Below the pieces are notes generated by a model that worked only from the letters and a program-made list of their open reading frames with translations, did not search any database and was not told the origin of the DNA. From positions 1 to 51,860 of the forward strand of contig CAJTSM010000008.1 in assembly GCA_910578935.1 (NCBI GenBank): DNA of 51,860 bases, in the 5' to 3' direction. Positions 32,208-40,662 of this stretch are shown piece by piece. The stretch is from an uncultured Oscillibacter sp. (GTDB lineage: Bacteria > Bacillota > Clostridia > Oscillospirales > Oscillospiraceae). Made by a program: the position numbers and the translations under genes. How positions within the stretch are numbered: the stretch's first letter is position 1; each line of letters begins with the position of its first letter.

Positions 32208-33104
32208 ATGTACGAAAATGAAACCTTCGCCAGTCATACCAAGGCTTTCCTCTCCCGATGGGGCCGCCTGCTTTTAAAGAGTAAAACCGGTCTGCTGGGC
32301 TTTGTCATTGTGGTGCTCTTTCTCATCGTCGCGCTGTTTGCCCCGCAGCTGGCCTCTCATGACCCGGCGGCCCTGAACCCGGGAAATATGACCACGCCGC
32401 CTCTTTGGATGCCCGGCGGAACCATGGAATTCCCCCTGGGCACCGACAACCTGGGGCGCTGCATCCTCTGCCGCATCATATACGGCACGCAGATTTCCAT
32501 GCTCATCGGCGTATGCTCCGTGATTGTGGCCGGAATCATCGGCACGCTGTTCGGCCTGGTCGCCGGTTACTACGGCGGCATCTGCGACAGCATCATCATG
32601 CGGATCACCGACGCTTTTCACGCCATCCCCCGTACCCTGCTGGCCATGGTACTGATCAGCGCCGTCTCCGGCAGCGTTGTGACCCTGGTGTTCGTCATCG
32701 GCTTCACGGGCTGGATTCAGTACGCCCGTCTGATCCGGAGCGAAGTCCTCAGCCTGAAAAACCAGGAATTCGTCAAGGCGGCCGTCACCATCGGAACCCC
32801 CCATCCTGTCATTATCTGGCGGCACATCATTCCCAATGTGATGTCCTCTTTCATCGTGGTGTCCACCCTGGCCGTGGCCAGCAGCATCATCGCGGAAACC
32901 TCCCTCAGCTTTCTGGGTCTGGGCATCGGGGCACAGCAGGTATCCTGGGGCGGGATGCTCTCAGACGGCCGGAACTATTTGGCAACCCACTGGTGGATCG
33001 CCACCTTTCCCGGCATTGCCATTACCCTGGCCGTTCTGGGCATCATGTTCCTGGGCAACTGGATCCGCGACGTTCTGGACCCCCACAACCAAGGTTTGCA
33101 GTAA
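32208..33104 (+). CDS. ABC transporter permease (OppC/DppC type)
   Basis: This 298-residue permease has an OppC_N segment (LLLKSKTGLLGFVIVVLFLIVALFAP), the TDNLGRCILCRIIYGTQISM region and the EAA loop LKNQEFVKAAVTIGTPHPVIIWRHIIPNV. The ending IRDVLDPHNQ is typical of DppC. It lies 19 bases after the OppB-type gene and before the two ATPase genes. The binding site GAAAGGAG is strong. Confidence 0.95.
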   Translation: MYENETFASHTKAFLSRWGRLLLKSKTGLLGFVIVVLFLIVALFAPQLASHDPAALNPGNMTTPPLWMPGGTMEFPLGTDNLGRCILCRIIYGTQISMLIGVCSVIVAGIIGTLFGLVAGYYGGICDSIIMRITDAFHAIPRTLLAMVLISAVSGSVVTLVFVIGFTGWIQYARLIRSEVLSLKNQEFVKAAVTIGTPHPVIIWRHIIPNVMSSFIVVSTLAVASSIIAETSLSFLGLGIGAQQVSWGGMLSDGRNYLATHWWIATFPGIAITLAVLGIMFLGNWIRDVLDPHNQGLQ

Positions 33105-33123
33105 CAGATGAGGCAGGTGTGGT

Positions 33124-34125
33124 ATGAAACGAGACGATATTTTACTGAATGTTGAGCATCTCAACACATACTTCCGCACGCAGAACGGCCGCGTAAAGGC
33201 GGTGGACGACCTGTCTTTCTGTGTGAAGAAGGGGGAGCTTCTGGGCATTGTCGGCGAGTCCGGCTGCGGCAAGAGCGTGACCATGCTGTCCATTATGGGC
33301 CTGGTGGACCGCTCCGCCGCCGTAGAGGCGGAACGGATTGACTTCGAGGGCCGGGATTTGTCCAAAATGAGCAAGGAGGAGCTCCGCAAGCTCCGGGGCT
33401 GCGAGATGTCCATGATCTTTCAGGAGCCTCTCACCTCCTTAAACCCGCTCTTCACCGTCGGAAATCAAATCTATGAGGCAATCCGGATTCACAGTACGGA
33501 GAGCGCCGCCAAGGTAAAGGAACGCGGCATTGAAATGCTGCGGCTGGTGGGCATTCCCCGTCCGGAAGAAATCTACAAAAATTACCCCAATACCCTGAGC
33601 GGCGGCATGCGCCAGCGCGTGATGATTGCCATGGCCTTGTCCTGCAACCCCAAACTACTGGTGGCCGACGAGCCCACCACCGCTCTGGATGTCACCATTC
33701 AGGCGCAGATTCTGCACCTGATGAAAAAGCTGATGCGGGAAATCGACACCTCCATCATCTTCATCACCCATGACCTGGGCGTCATTGCCGAGATCGCGGA
33801 CCGTGTCATCGTTATGTACGCCGGTCAGATTGTCGAAATGGCCGACGTGTTTACCCTCTTCCGCAACCCCCTCCACCCCTATACCCAGGGGCTGATGAAA
33901 AGCACGATCAAAGTCCACAAGCTGGAGGACAGCTTGAACCCCATCGAGGGCATCGTTCCCGGCCTTGCGGATATGCCGGAAGGCTGTAAGTTCAATCCCC
34001 GCTGCTGCGGCAAGGGACCAAACTGCACCGGCAACCGGCCCTGCCTCTACGAGGCGGAACCGGGGCATTTCGTCCGGTGCGGCAAGTTTGCCGGGCTGCC
34101 TGTAAAGGAGGCTGCGTATGGCTGA
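33124..34125 (+). CDS. Oligopeptide/dipeptide ABC transporter ATPase (OppD/DppD type)
   Basis: This 333-residue ATPase has Walker A GESGCGKSV, a Q-loop in MIFQEPLTSLNP, the signature LSGGMRQRVMIAMAL, Walker B KLLVADEPTTALD and H-loop FITHDLG. The C-terminal oligo_HPY extension carries a cysteine cluster (CKFNPRCCGKGPNC...CLYE...FVRC), which in Dpp/Opp-type ATPases can hold a [4Fe-4S] cluster. It overlaps the next ATPase gene by 8 bases. Confidence 0.95.
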   Translation: MKRDDILLNVEHLNTYFRTQNGRVKAVDDLSFCVKKGELLGIVGESGCGKSVTMLSIMGLVDRSAAVEAERIDFEGRDLSKMSKEELRKLRGCEMSMIFQEPLTSLNPLFTVGNQIYEAIRIHSTESAAKVKERGIEMLRLVGIPRPEEIYKNYPNTLSGGMRQRVMIAMALSCNPKLLVADEPTTALDVTIQAQILHLMKKLMREIDTSIIFITHDLGVIAEIADRVIVMYAGQIVEMADVFTLFRNPLHPYTQGLMKSTIKVHKLEDSLNPIEGIVPGLADMPEGCKFNPRCCGKGPNCTGNRPCLYEAEPGHFVRCGKFAGLPVKEAAYG

Positions 34126-35155
34126 AAAACGGAATATCACCGGACAGGCCCCCTCTTCGGAGTATCTGCTGGAGGTCCGCCATCTCTGCAAGTTTTTCAA
34201 CGTCAACAAGAGCCTGCTTCGCCGCCAGCCGGTTTATCTCCGGGCCGTGGATGACGTGAGCTTTTGCGTCAAAGCCGGTGAAACCCTGGGCATAGTGGGC
34301 GAATCCGGCTGCGGAAAATCCACCCTGGGCAACACCATCATCCGTTTGCTGGACGCCACCAGCGGCCAGGTCCTATTCAACGGCAAGGACTTTACAACAC
34401 TTCAGCAAAAGGAACTGCAAGCGGAGCGGGCCAATATTCAAATGGTCTTTCAAGACCCCTTTTCTTCGCTGAATCCCCGGATGAGGGTCTTCGACATCAT
34501 CGCGGAACCCTTTCGCACCCACCACGTCTGCTCCGGCCCGGAGCTGCGGGAAGCGGTCTTCCAGCTTATGGACGAGGTCGGCCTCCCCAGAACCTCCGCT
34601 TTCCGCTTCCCTCACGAGTTCTCCGGCGGCCAGCGGCAGCGGATCGGCATTGCCCGGGCGCTGGCCCTGAAGCCGAAGCTGATTATCTGTGACGAGCCGG
34701 TGTCCGCCCTGGACGTATCCATTCAGGCGCAGATTCTCAACCTGCTGGCAGAACTGCAAAAGAAGTTTAACCTTACCTACATTTTCATCGCCCACGGAAT
34801 GCCCACGGTAAAGCATATCAGCACCAACGTGGCCGTCATGTACCTGGGAAAAATCATGGAGTTCGCCCCGAAAAAGGACCTGTTCTCCCGGCCGTTGCAC
34901 CCTTATACGGAGGGATTGCTGCGGGCCGTGCCCATTCCGGACCCCACCCTGCGGGACAGCGAAGGCACGCCGATCCTCAGCGGCGACGTTCCCAGCCCCG
35001 TCAATCCCCCCTCCGGCTGCCGCTTCCGCACCCGCTGTCCCTATGCCCAGGACCGCTGCCGGGAGGAAGCCCCGGAACTGACCTCCAAGGACGGAAGCCC
35101 TCATCTGGTGGCGTGCCACTATCCTCTGGAAAACGGACAGGGCATCCTGCATTAA
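34118..35155 (+). CDS. Oligopeptide/dipeptide ABC transporter ATPase (OppF/DppF type)
   Basis: This 345-residue ATPase has Walker A GESGCGKST, Q-loop MVFQDPFSSLNPRM, signature FSGGQRQRIGIARAL and Walker B KLIICDEPVSALD. The C-terminal oligo_HPY domain has CRFRTRCPYAQDRC and ACHYP. One unusual detail is the switch region FIAHGMPTVKHI, with Gly-Met where Asp-Leu usually follows the H-loop histidine. It completes the transporter. A MITE-like element follows 33 bases after the stop. Confidence 0.95.
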   Translation: MAEKRNITGQAPSSEYLLEVRHLCKFFNVNKSLLRRQPVYLRAVDDVSFCVKAGETLGIVGESGCGKSTLGNTIIRLLDATSGQVLFNGKDFTTLQQKELQAERANIQMVFQDPFSSLNPRMRVFDIIAEPFRTHHVCSGPELREAVFQLMDEVGLPRTSAFRFPHEFSGGQRQRIGIARALALKPKLIICDEPVSALDVSIQAQILNLLAELQKKFNLTYIFIAHGMPTVKHISTNVAVMYLGKIMEFAPKKDLFSRPLHPYTEGLLRAVPIPDPTLRDSEGTPILSGDVPSPVNPPSGCRFRTRCPYAQDRCREEAPELTSKDGSPHLVACHYPLENGQGILH

Positions 35156-35188
35156 GGAGCCGCTGAATAAATCTCTGCGCAGCCGGAT

Positions 35189-35354
35189 TAGGGCTTGTTT
35201 GAAAAATGTCAAAATGCCCAACCAGCAGATCTTTCGCCCCAATACTTCCCGGATTTTTCTTGAAATCCATCCAGGATTCCTGCGAAAAATCCTGTTTGTC
35301 TTGGGACGAAATCCCTTGCCGCTGTGCATCTCTCCATTTTTCAAACGGCGCCTA
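35189..35354. repeat. MITE-like element, copy 2 (type A)
   Basis: This 166-bp element starts TAGGGCTT and ends with CCTA. The perfect inner inverted repeat is GTTTGAAAAATG (35197-35208) / CATTTTTCAAAC (35335-35346). The interior matches copy 1 (TTTTTCTTGAAATCCATC, CTGCGAA, GCATCTC). It separates the transporter genes from the IlvD-like gene. Confidence 0.8.
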
Positions 35355-35395
35355 GGTCTAAAGGATAAATCTATTTTTTAAGAGAGGAATCAAAC

Positions 35396-37069
35396 ATGAG
35401 CGACAACACGAGAATGATCAACAGCGATATGGAAGACCGCATGACCCTGGATTGGCAAGGGACCCGCGCATTCTTCTACGGCATGGGGTACAACGACGCC
35501 GACCTGGAAAAGCCCCGCGTCGGTATCATGAACACCTGGAACGAAATCAACCCCGGCCACATCCACCAGCAGCCTCTGGCCCAGGCCGTCCGGGAGGGCA
35601 TCATTGAAAAGGGCGGGCTTCCGTTCCTGTTTTACGGTGTAAACCTGTGCGACTGCGTAGGCGGCGGCGACTATGTGCTGCCCTCCCGCGACCTGCTGGT
35701 CAATGAGATCGAGCTCAATGCCAAGGCCCACCATCTGGACGCCATGGTGTTGATCGGCACCTGCGACAAGGTGGTCCCCGCCATGCTGATGGCCGCCGGC
35801 CGCGTTAACATTCCCACGGTAATTGTCACCGGCGGCTACATGGAGACGCCTTATCTGGACGGCGAGCATGTGGACTTCATTGACATCGGCGCCAGCATCT
35901 CCAAGGTCAAAGAGGGCAAGATGTCCCCGGAGAAGTTTGACGAGCTGATCCACGTCTGCGGCCCCGGCCGGGGCGCCTGCGGCATGATGGGCACCGCCAA
36001 CACCATGAATCTGCTGACGGAAACCATCGGCATGTCCCTGCCCGGAAACTCCACCACCGCCGCCGTCTCCGGCAAGCTCATCAACCTCAGCCGGGAGGCG
36101 GGACGCCGCGTCATGGACCTGTGGGAGAAAAACATCTGCCCCAGGGATATCATCACGGAGAAGTCGATTGTCAACGCCATCCGCGTCTGCATGGCCATCG
36201 GCGGCTCCTCCAATACCATTATCCATATCCCCGCCGTAGCCACCGAAGCCTGCCTGGATATGGACTGTAGCAGCGTCTATGCCGAGGCCAGCTGCGAAGT
36301 CCCCCTCCTGATCGGCATCCGGCCCAACGGCGCTTACTGCATCGCGGACTTCGAGCGGGCCGGCGGCCTCAGCGCCCTGCTGAACGAGATGCGGGAGAAG
36401 CTGGACCTCACCGGCATAACGGTTACCGGAAAGACCCTGGGCGAAAATATCCAGGGCGCGGTAAACCGCGACCCCCAGATCATCCACACCCTTGCCCAGC
36501 CCCTGGACAGCGACGGCGGCCTAATCCTCTGCAAGGGCAACCTGGTCCCTCAGGGCGCGTTTATCAAGCAGTCCGCCGTGCCTGCCAAGCTGCATAAATT
36601 CCGGGGCACCGCCAAGGTCTTTACCGATCCGGACGACGCCATCGCCGCCCTGGAAGACGGCCGTATTCAGGCCGGCAACGTGGTATTCATTATTTACCAG
36701 GGCGTCAAAGCCGGGCCCCACACCTCTTATGGCTTTACTACCGCCTTGAAGGGCAGCCGCTTGAAGGACGACGTCGCAACCGTCACTGACGGCCGCCTGT
36801 CCGGCGCCGCATCCGGCGCCTGCTTCGGCTACGCCTCTCCCGAAGCCGCCCTCCGCGGCCCCCTGTGCGCGGTACGGGACGGCGACTGGGTCAACTACGA
36901 CATCGAAAAGCGGGAGCTGAACATTGAGCTGTCCGATGAGGAGCTGCAAAAGCGGATGGCGGAGGCGGAGCTGAAGCTGTCGCCCAAAACCGGCTGGCTC
37001 TCGATTTACCAGCGCTGCGTAGGGTCCATCCTCAAGGGCGCCACCTTGGTGGAAGATCACCGCGCCTAA
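35396..37069 (+). CDS. IlvD/Edd family dehydratase (Fe-S hydroxy-acid dehydratase)
   Basis: This 557-residue Fe-S dehydratase converts a dihydroxy or sugar acid to the 2-keto-3-deoxy product; the substrate is uncertain. Cluster ligands are Cys123 (GTCDK) and Cys195 (GACGMMGTANTM), with a catalytic-type Lys125 and the C-terminal TDGRLSGAASG. The first position is NPGH, with Gly where [2Fe-2S] enzymes have Cys. The usual DGIAMGHxGM segment is replaced by NLCDCVGGGDY. These differences, and a location beside peptide genes rather than ilv genes, argue against a routine branched-chain DHAD. RBS AAGAGAGGA. Confidence 0.85.
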   Translation: MSDNTRMINSDMEDRMTLDWQGTRAFFYGMGYNDADLEKPRVGIMNTWNEINPGHIHQQPLAQAVREGIIEKGGLPFLFYGVNLCDCVGGGDYVLPSRDLLVNEIELNAKAHHLDAMVLIGTCDKVVPAMLMAAGRVNIPTVIVTGGYMETPYLDGEHVDFIDIGASISKVKEGKMSPEKFDELIHVCGPGRGACGMMGTANTMNLLTETIGMSLPGNSTTAAVSGKLINLSREAGRRVMDLWEKNICPRDIITEKSIVNAIRVCMAIGGSSNTIIHIPAVATEACLDMDCSSVYAEASCEVPLLIGIRPNGAYCIADFERAGGLSALLNEMREKLDLTGITVTGKTLGENIQGAVNRDPQIIHTLAQPLDSDGGLILCKGNLVPQGAFIKQSAVPAKLHKFRGTAKVFTDPDDAIAALEDGRIQAGNVVFIIYQGVKAGPHTSYGFTTALKGSRLKDDVATVTDGRLSGAASGACFGYASPEAALRGPLCAVRDGDWVNYDIEKRELNIELSDEELQKRMAEAELKLSPKTGWLSIYQRCVGSILKGATLVEDHRA

Positions 37070-37101
37070 CCGCATTACAAAAGGGAAGGAGTTTACTGCT
37101 T

Positions 37102-37620
37102 ATGGAAGTCATGGAAGCCCTGAAGGGACGGCAAAGCGTCAAGTCTTATCTGCCCACCCCGGTGCAGGAGGAAACCCTGCGCAAAGTGCTGGACGCCGGC
37201 CGGCTGGCGCCCTCCTCTTACAACAGCCAATGCCGGAGATTCATTGTTCTGACGGACCCGGCGGTAAAAAAAGCCGTCCGGGAAAAGTCCGGGGCTCAGC
37301 CCATGGTTGAGCAGGCTCCCGTTGTAATCGTGCTGTGCGCCACTCCCGACCCGGAGCACGAGGACGTCATGCCCTGCGGCGAAGCCAAGCACCCCGTCGA
37401 CCTGGCTCTTTGCGGAGCGTACATGATGCTGGAGGCCTACGACCAAGGTCTTGGCACCTGCTGGCTGGGCGCTTTCGACGCGGAAGCTGTGAAAGAGGTG
37501 CTGGGCATTCCCGACGGCGTGAAGGTGGTCACGATGATCCCCCTGGGCTATCACGACGGCACGCAGCCCCGCCGGGACCGCAAACCTCTGGAAGAAACGG
37601 TCAGTTATAACGCGTATTGA
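37102..37620 (+). CDS. Nitroreductase family protein
   Basis: This 172-residue FMN-dependent family member has GRQSVKSYLPTPVQ at the phosphate-binding end, APSSYNSQCRRFIV, and GLGTCWLGAFDAEAVKEVLGIP at the active-site side. It differs from the nitroreductase at 2.9 kb and belongs to the short subgroup. Substrate unknown. It lies 32 bases after the dehydratase gene with an AAGGGAAGGAG site, so it belongs to that operon. Confidence 0.9.
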   Translation: MEVMEALKGRQSVKSYLPTPVQEETLRKVLDAGRLAPSSYNSQCRRFIVLTDPAVKKAVREKSGAQPMVEQAPVVIVLCATPDPEHEDVMPCGEAKHPVDLALCGAYMMLEAYDQGLGTCWLGAFDAEAVKEVLGIPDGVKVVTMIPLGYHDGTQPRRDRKPLEETVSYNAY

Positions 37621-37628
37621 TCCGGAAG

Positions 37629-38489
37629 ATGAGCGAAAGAAAACAGGCGGCGGCGCTGATGCTGCTGTCTTCCGCCTCCTTCTGCCTCATGTCTATGGCG
37701 GTGAAGCTCTCCTCCGCCAGCATGGGAATTTTTCAGCAGGTATTTTTCCGGAATTTAATCAGCCTCTTCATTGTCGGAACCATTATTTACCGGAAAAAGC
37801 TTCCCTTTCTCGGAGAAAAGAAGTTTCAGCCGGCCCTGTGCGCCCGCTCCTTCTTCGGCTTTGTGGGCGTTGTCCTGCTGTTTTACGCCACGGCCAACGC
37901 CCGCCAAGCGGATGTGGCCGTCTTAAGCAGGACTTCCCCCATATGGACCACGCTCTTCGCGGCGCTGATCCTACGGGAAAAAATCTCCAAAGTGCAGATT
38001 CCCGTAATCGCGCTGTGCCTGGCGGGCGCCTTTTCGGCGATGCAGCCCTCCTTTGACTCCAACTTTTTTCCCCTCCTGGTTGCGGCGGCTACGTCTCTAT
38101 TCAGCGGTCTGGCCTATACCATGATCGCCTTTTGTAAGGGAAAGGTCCATCCCCTGACCGTGATTTTCCACTTCTCTCTTCTCAGCACGGCCGCGGGGTT
38201 CTTTCTGATGCTGCCGTCCTTCTCCCTTTCCAGCTTTCAAAATCTGCTCATGCCGCTGCTGATCGGCATATTTGCCGCCGGAGGACAGCTCGGCCTCACA
38301 TACGCCTATCAGAAGGCCCCCGCTTCCGAGGTCAGCATCTATGACTACACGGGAATTGTAATTTCCATGCTGCTGGGCAAGCTTGTATTCGGGGAACCGA
38401 TCACACCCTCCAGCGCCCTGGGCGGCGCGCTAATCACCTGCGGAGCCCTGTGGTCTTACCTGTATCACCGCCGCCATGCGGATGGATAA
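37629..38489 (+). CDS. EamA/DMT-superfamily transporter
   Basis: This protein of 286 residues has ten predicted membrane helices in two EamA repeats; the first starts MLLSSASFCLMSMAVKLSSA. Relevant motifs include FYATANARQADVAVLSRTSPIWTTLFAALILREKISKVQ and, in the second half, YQKAPASEVSIYDYTGIVISMLLGKLVFGE. Members mostly export amino acids or metabolites. ATG 37629 is chosen; TTG 37617 overlaps the preceding stop but has no binding site. It overlaps the MATE gene by 14 bases. Confidence 0.9.
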   Translation: MSERKQAAALMLLSSASFCLMSMAVKLSSASMGIFQQVFFRNLISLFIVGTIIYRKKLPFLGEKKFQPALCARSFFGFVGVVLLFYATANARQADVAVLSRTSPIWTTLFAALILREKISKVQIPVIALCLAGAFSAMQPSFDSNFFPLLVAAATSLFSGLAYTMIAFCKGKVHPLTVIFHFSLLSTAAGFFLMLPSFSLSSFQNLLMPLLIGIFAAGGQLGLTYAYQKAPASEVSIYDYTGIVISMLLGKLVFGEPITPSSALGGALITCGALWSYLYHRRHADG

Positions 38490-39843
38490 CGCCGTATCCC
38501 CTCCGGAGGGGAAGAGTCTCCGGAGGCAGGTGTTTCAAATTGCCTGGCCGGCCGCGCTGGAGGCCATGCTGGTAGGCGTAGTGGACCTGGTGGACATGGC
38601 GATGGTTTCTTCCCTGGGGCTGACAGCGGTTTCAGCGGTAGGCGTTACCAACCAGCCGAAGCGAATTCTGCTGATGTTTACCCTGGCCCTGAACGTGGGA
38701 GCCACAGCCTTCATCAGCCGTCAGATCGGCCGGGGGGACCAAAAAAAGGCCAAACACTGTATGCACCAGTTCCTCTGGGTCAGCATCCTCATGGCTCTGG
38801 GGCTTTACACACTGGGGTTCCTGCTGGCAAGGCCTTTTGTCACGCTGGCCGGCGCCAACGAGGAAACCATCGACGCCGCCGCCGTCTACTTCCAAATTCT
38901 GATGATCGGCCAAGTGCCTCAGGCCGTCAGCCTGACGATCAACGCCTGTCTTCGGGCAGAGGGCAAAACCCGCGTTACGCTGCTGACCAATACCACCGCC
39001 AATGTGGTAAACCTAATTTTCAATTACTTTTTGATTCTCGGCAAGTGGGGATTTCCCAGGCTGGAGGTTGCCGGAGCGGCCATTGCCGCCTCTTTGGGCA
39101 GCGCCGCCGCTTTCCTGATCTCCGTGTGGTCTGTCCGCCCCAAAAACGGCGGCGTCCTGTTCCTGGATCTGCGGGGAGAAACGCTGCGGCTGGACCTTCC
39201 TTTGCTGAGGGGCGCCTGGAATGTGACCTTCAGCGCCTTTCACGAGCAGTTTTTCCAGCGTCTGGGACTGTTCGTGTTCACCAAAATTGCCGCCTCTCTG
39301 GGAACCGTCGAATTTGCCATGTATCAGTTCATCATGAATCTGGCCAATCTCCAAGGCTATACCTACGACGGCTTCGCCTCCGCCGCCACAGCCGTGACCG
39401 GGCAAAGCCTTGGGATGGGAAGTCCGGACCGGGCCCGCAATGCGGGCAAATACGCCGTGTGGATGGGTTATATCTCCGCCGCGGCCGTCACCGCCCTCTT
39501 CATCCTGTTCCGCCATCCGATTCTGGCCTTTTTCTCAACGGAGGAGTACGTCATCTCCCAGGGGGGCCGTCTGTTGATGTTTGTGGCGGTCAGCTGCATT
39601 CCCTGCGCCGGAAATACCATCTATGCCGGCATTCTGCGGGGAGCGGGGGACACCAAGGCCGTGGCCCAAATTACGCTGTGGATCGTGGCAATTCTGCGGC
39701 CCCTCTCCGCCTGGCTGCTGTGCTATCCCTTTGGATTCCGTCAGGCCGGTGTCTGGACGTCCTTTGCTCTCGCCCATTTCCTGCGCTGGATTCTGCTGTA
39801 CATCCATTGGCGCAAAGGCGCATGGAGACAAATCAACCTGTAA
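38476..39843 (+). CDS. MATE-family efflux transporter
   Basis: This 455-residue membrane protein has 12 helices in two MatE halves. Helix 1 begins QVFQIAWPAALEAMLVGVVDLVDMAMVSSLG, and other markers are NVGATAFISRQIGRGDQKKAKHCM and, in the second half, ATAVTGQSLGMGSPDRARNAG. Members extrude drugs or metabolites with Na+ or H+. The start is ATG 38476 or 38482, both inside the end of the EamA gene, so translation is coupled. Two exporters side by side in a peptide-utilisation region suggest removal of toxic or unusable products. Confidence 0.93.
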   Translation: MRMDNAVSPPEGKSLRRQVFQIAWPAALEAMLVGVVDLVDMAMVSSLGLTAVSAVGVTNQPKRILLMFTLALNVGATAFISRQIGRGDQKKAKHCMHQFLWVSILMALGLYTLGFLLARPFVTLAGANEETIDAAAVYFQILMIGQVPQAVSLTINACLRAEGKTRVTLLTNTTANVVNLIFNYFLILGKWGFPRLEVAGAAIAASLGSAAAFLISVWSVRPKNGGVLFLDLRGETLRLDLPLLRGAWNVTFSAFHEQFFQRLGLFVFTKIAASLGTVEFAMYQFIMNLANLQGYTYDGFASAATAVTGQSLGMGSPDRARNAGKYAVWMGYISAAAVTALFILFRHPILAFFSTEEYVISQGGRLLMFVAVSCIPCAGNTIYAGILRGAGDTKAVAQITLWIVAILRPLSAWLLCYPFGFRQAGVWTSFALAHFLRWILLYIHWRKGAWRQINL

Positions 39844-39877
39844 AACTTCAGCAAATTTTATAAGGAGGAATTCTGAC

Positions 39878-40264
39878 ATGAAACACGAGAAAATCCAAAT
39901 TGTCCCCCCTAACGGCCTGAAAACCAAGTGGTCCCGCGCCATCCGCTACGGTGATCTGATCTTTACTACCGCCCACTCCGCCGCCCGTTTGGACGGCTCC
40001 ATGCCCATCACGCCGGAGGAGCAAATCCGCGGCTGCTTTGAGAGTCTGAAGAACACGCTGGAAGCCGGCGGCTCCGGTATGGACATGGTCCTTCACTGCG
40101 ACTGCTTCCTGGCCCACCGGGAAGATTTTGCCCTGATGAACGAAATCTTTGACGAGTATTTCCTGGGGCAGGGCGTACCCACTACCCGCAGCGTCACGGA
40201 GGTGACTTTTACCTCTCCCAAGTTTCTTTTTGAGATTCAAGCCGTCGCGGGTGTGAAGGACTAG
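39878..40264 (+). CDS. RidA (YjgF/YER057c/UK114) family protein
   Basis: This 128-residue family member hydrolyses reactive enamine/imine intermediates in the RidA subfamily. The active-site arginine is retained in TTRSVTEVTF and the end FEIQAVA is typical. It has GDLIFTTAHSA where many relatives have G-x-x-x-Y-x-S-G-Q, so it may belong to a non-RidA subgroup. TAAGGAGGAA lies 6 bases before the ATG. The stop TAG is formed by the first bases of a MITE-like element. It is the last gene of the cluster. Confidence 0.88.
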   Translation: MKHEKIQIVPPNGLKTKWSRAIRYGDLIFTTAHSAARLDGSMPITPEEQIRGCFESLKNTLEAGGSGMDMVLHCDCFLAHREDFALMNEIFDEYFLGQGVPTTRSVTEVTFTSPKFLFEIQAVAGVKD

Positions 40265-40503
40265 GCCCTGTTTGAAAATTGCCGGAATGCCCAACGGCGA
40301 GAGAGTTTTCCGCCAATCAAGGCGAATTTTCGCAGGCGGGCGGCCACTTCCGCCAAACAGTTCTACCGCGCACAAACAGAGGAGGCCAAGGTTTGATCCC
40401 TTGGCCTCCTCTGTTCTCTTTGCCTCAGAGCCGCGTTCCTGCCGTTTCAGCCCGGCAAACCCTTTTACCGTACCGGGCGCCTTGACATTTCCCAAACATG
40501 GCC
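40262..40503. repeat. MITE-like element, copy 3 (type B, with inserted terminator)
   Basis: The left end TAGGCCCTGTTTGAAAATTG and the right end (complement GGCCATGTTTGGGAAATG) are inverted repeats. The interior shares CGGCGAGAGA, TTTTCGCAGGCGG and ATCAAGGC with the copy at 51.1 kb. A terminator-like hairpin (40375-40415) lies inside, making this copy about 80 bp longer. Its first three bases are the stop codon of the RidA-like gene. Confidence 0.7.
40375..40422 (+). terminator. Intrinsic terminator within MITE copy 3
   Basis: Perfect 17-bp stem (AACAGAGGAGGCCAAGG and complement) with a short TTTGATC loop, followed by CTCTTTG. It ends the peptide-utilisation run. Confidence 0.85.
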
Positions 40504-40662
40504 CAAACGCGTAGGACGGCCTTTACAATTGTGTTCGTCTCCATCCGATCTCGGGGTTGCGCAAGCCTCCGGTGTGATTTGAAGCGCCATATGGAAAAGA
40601 AAAAACACAGGATTCATGAGATATCCCTTGTCTCGAAAGCGGCCCCGCTTCCAATCGTGAAC
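40504..40662. other. Gap after MITE copy 3
   Basis: No gene, strong promoter or terminator was recognised in these 159 bases beyond the 3' end of the glycosyltransferase gene. Confidence 0.4.
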
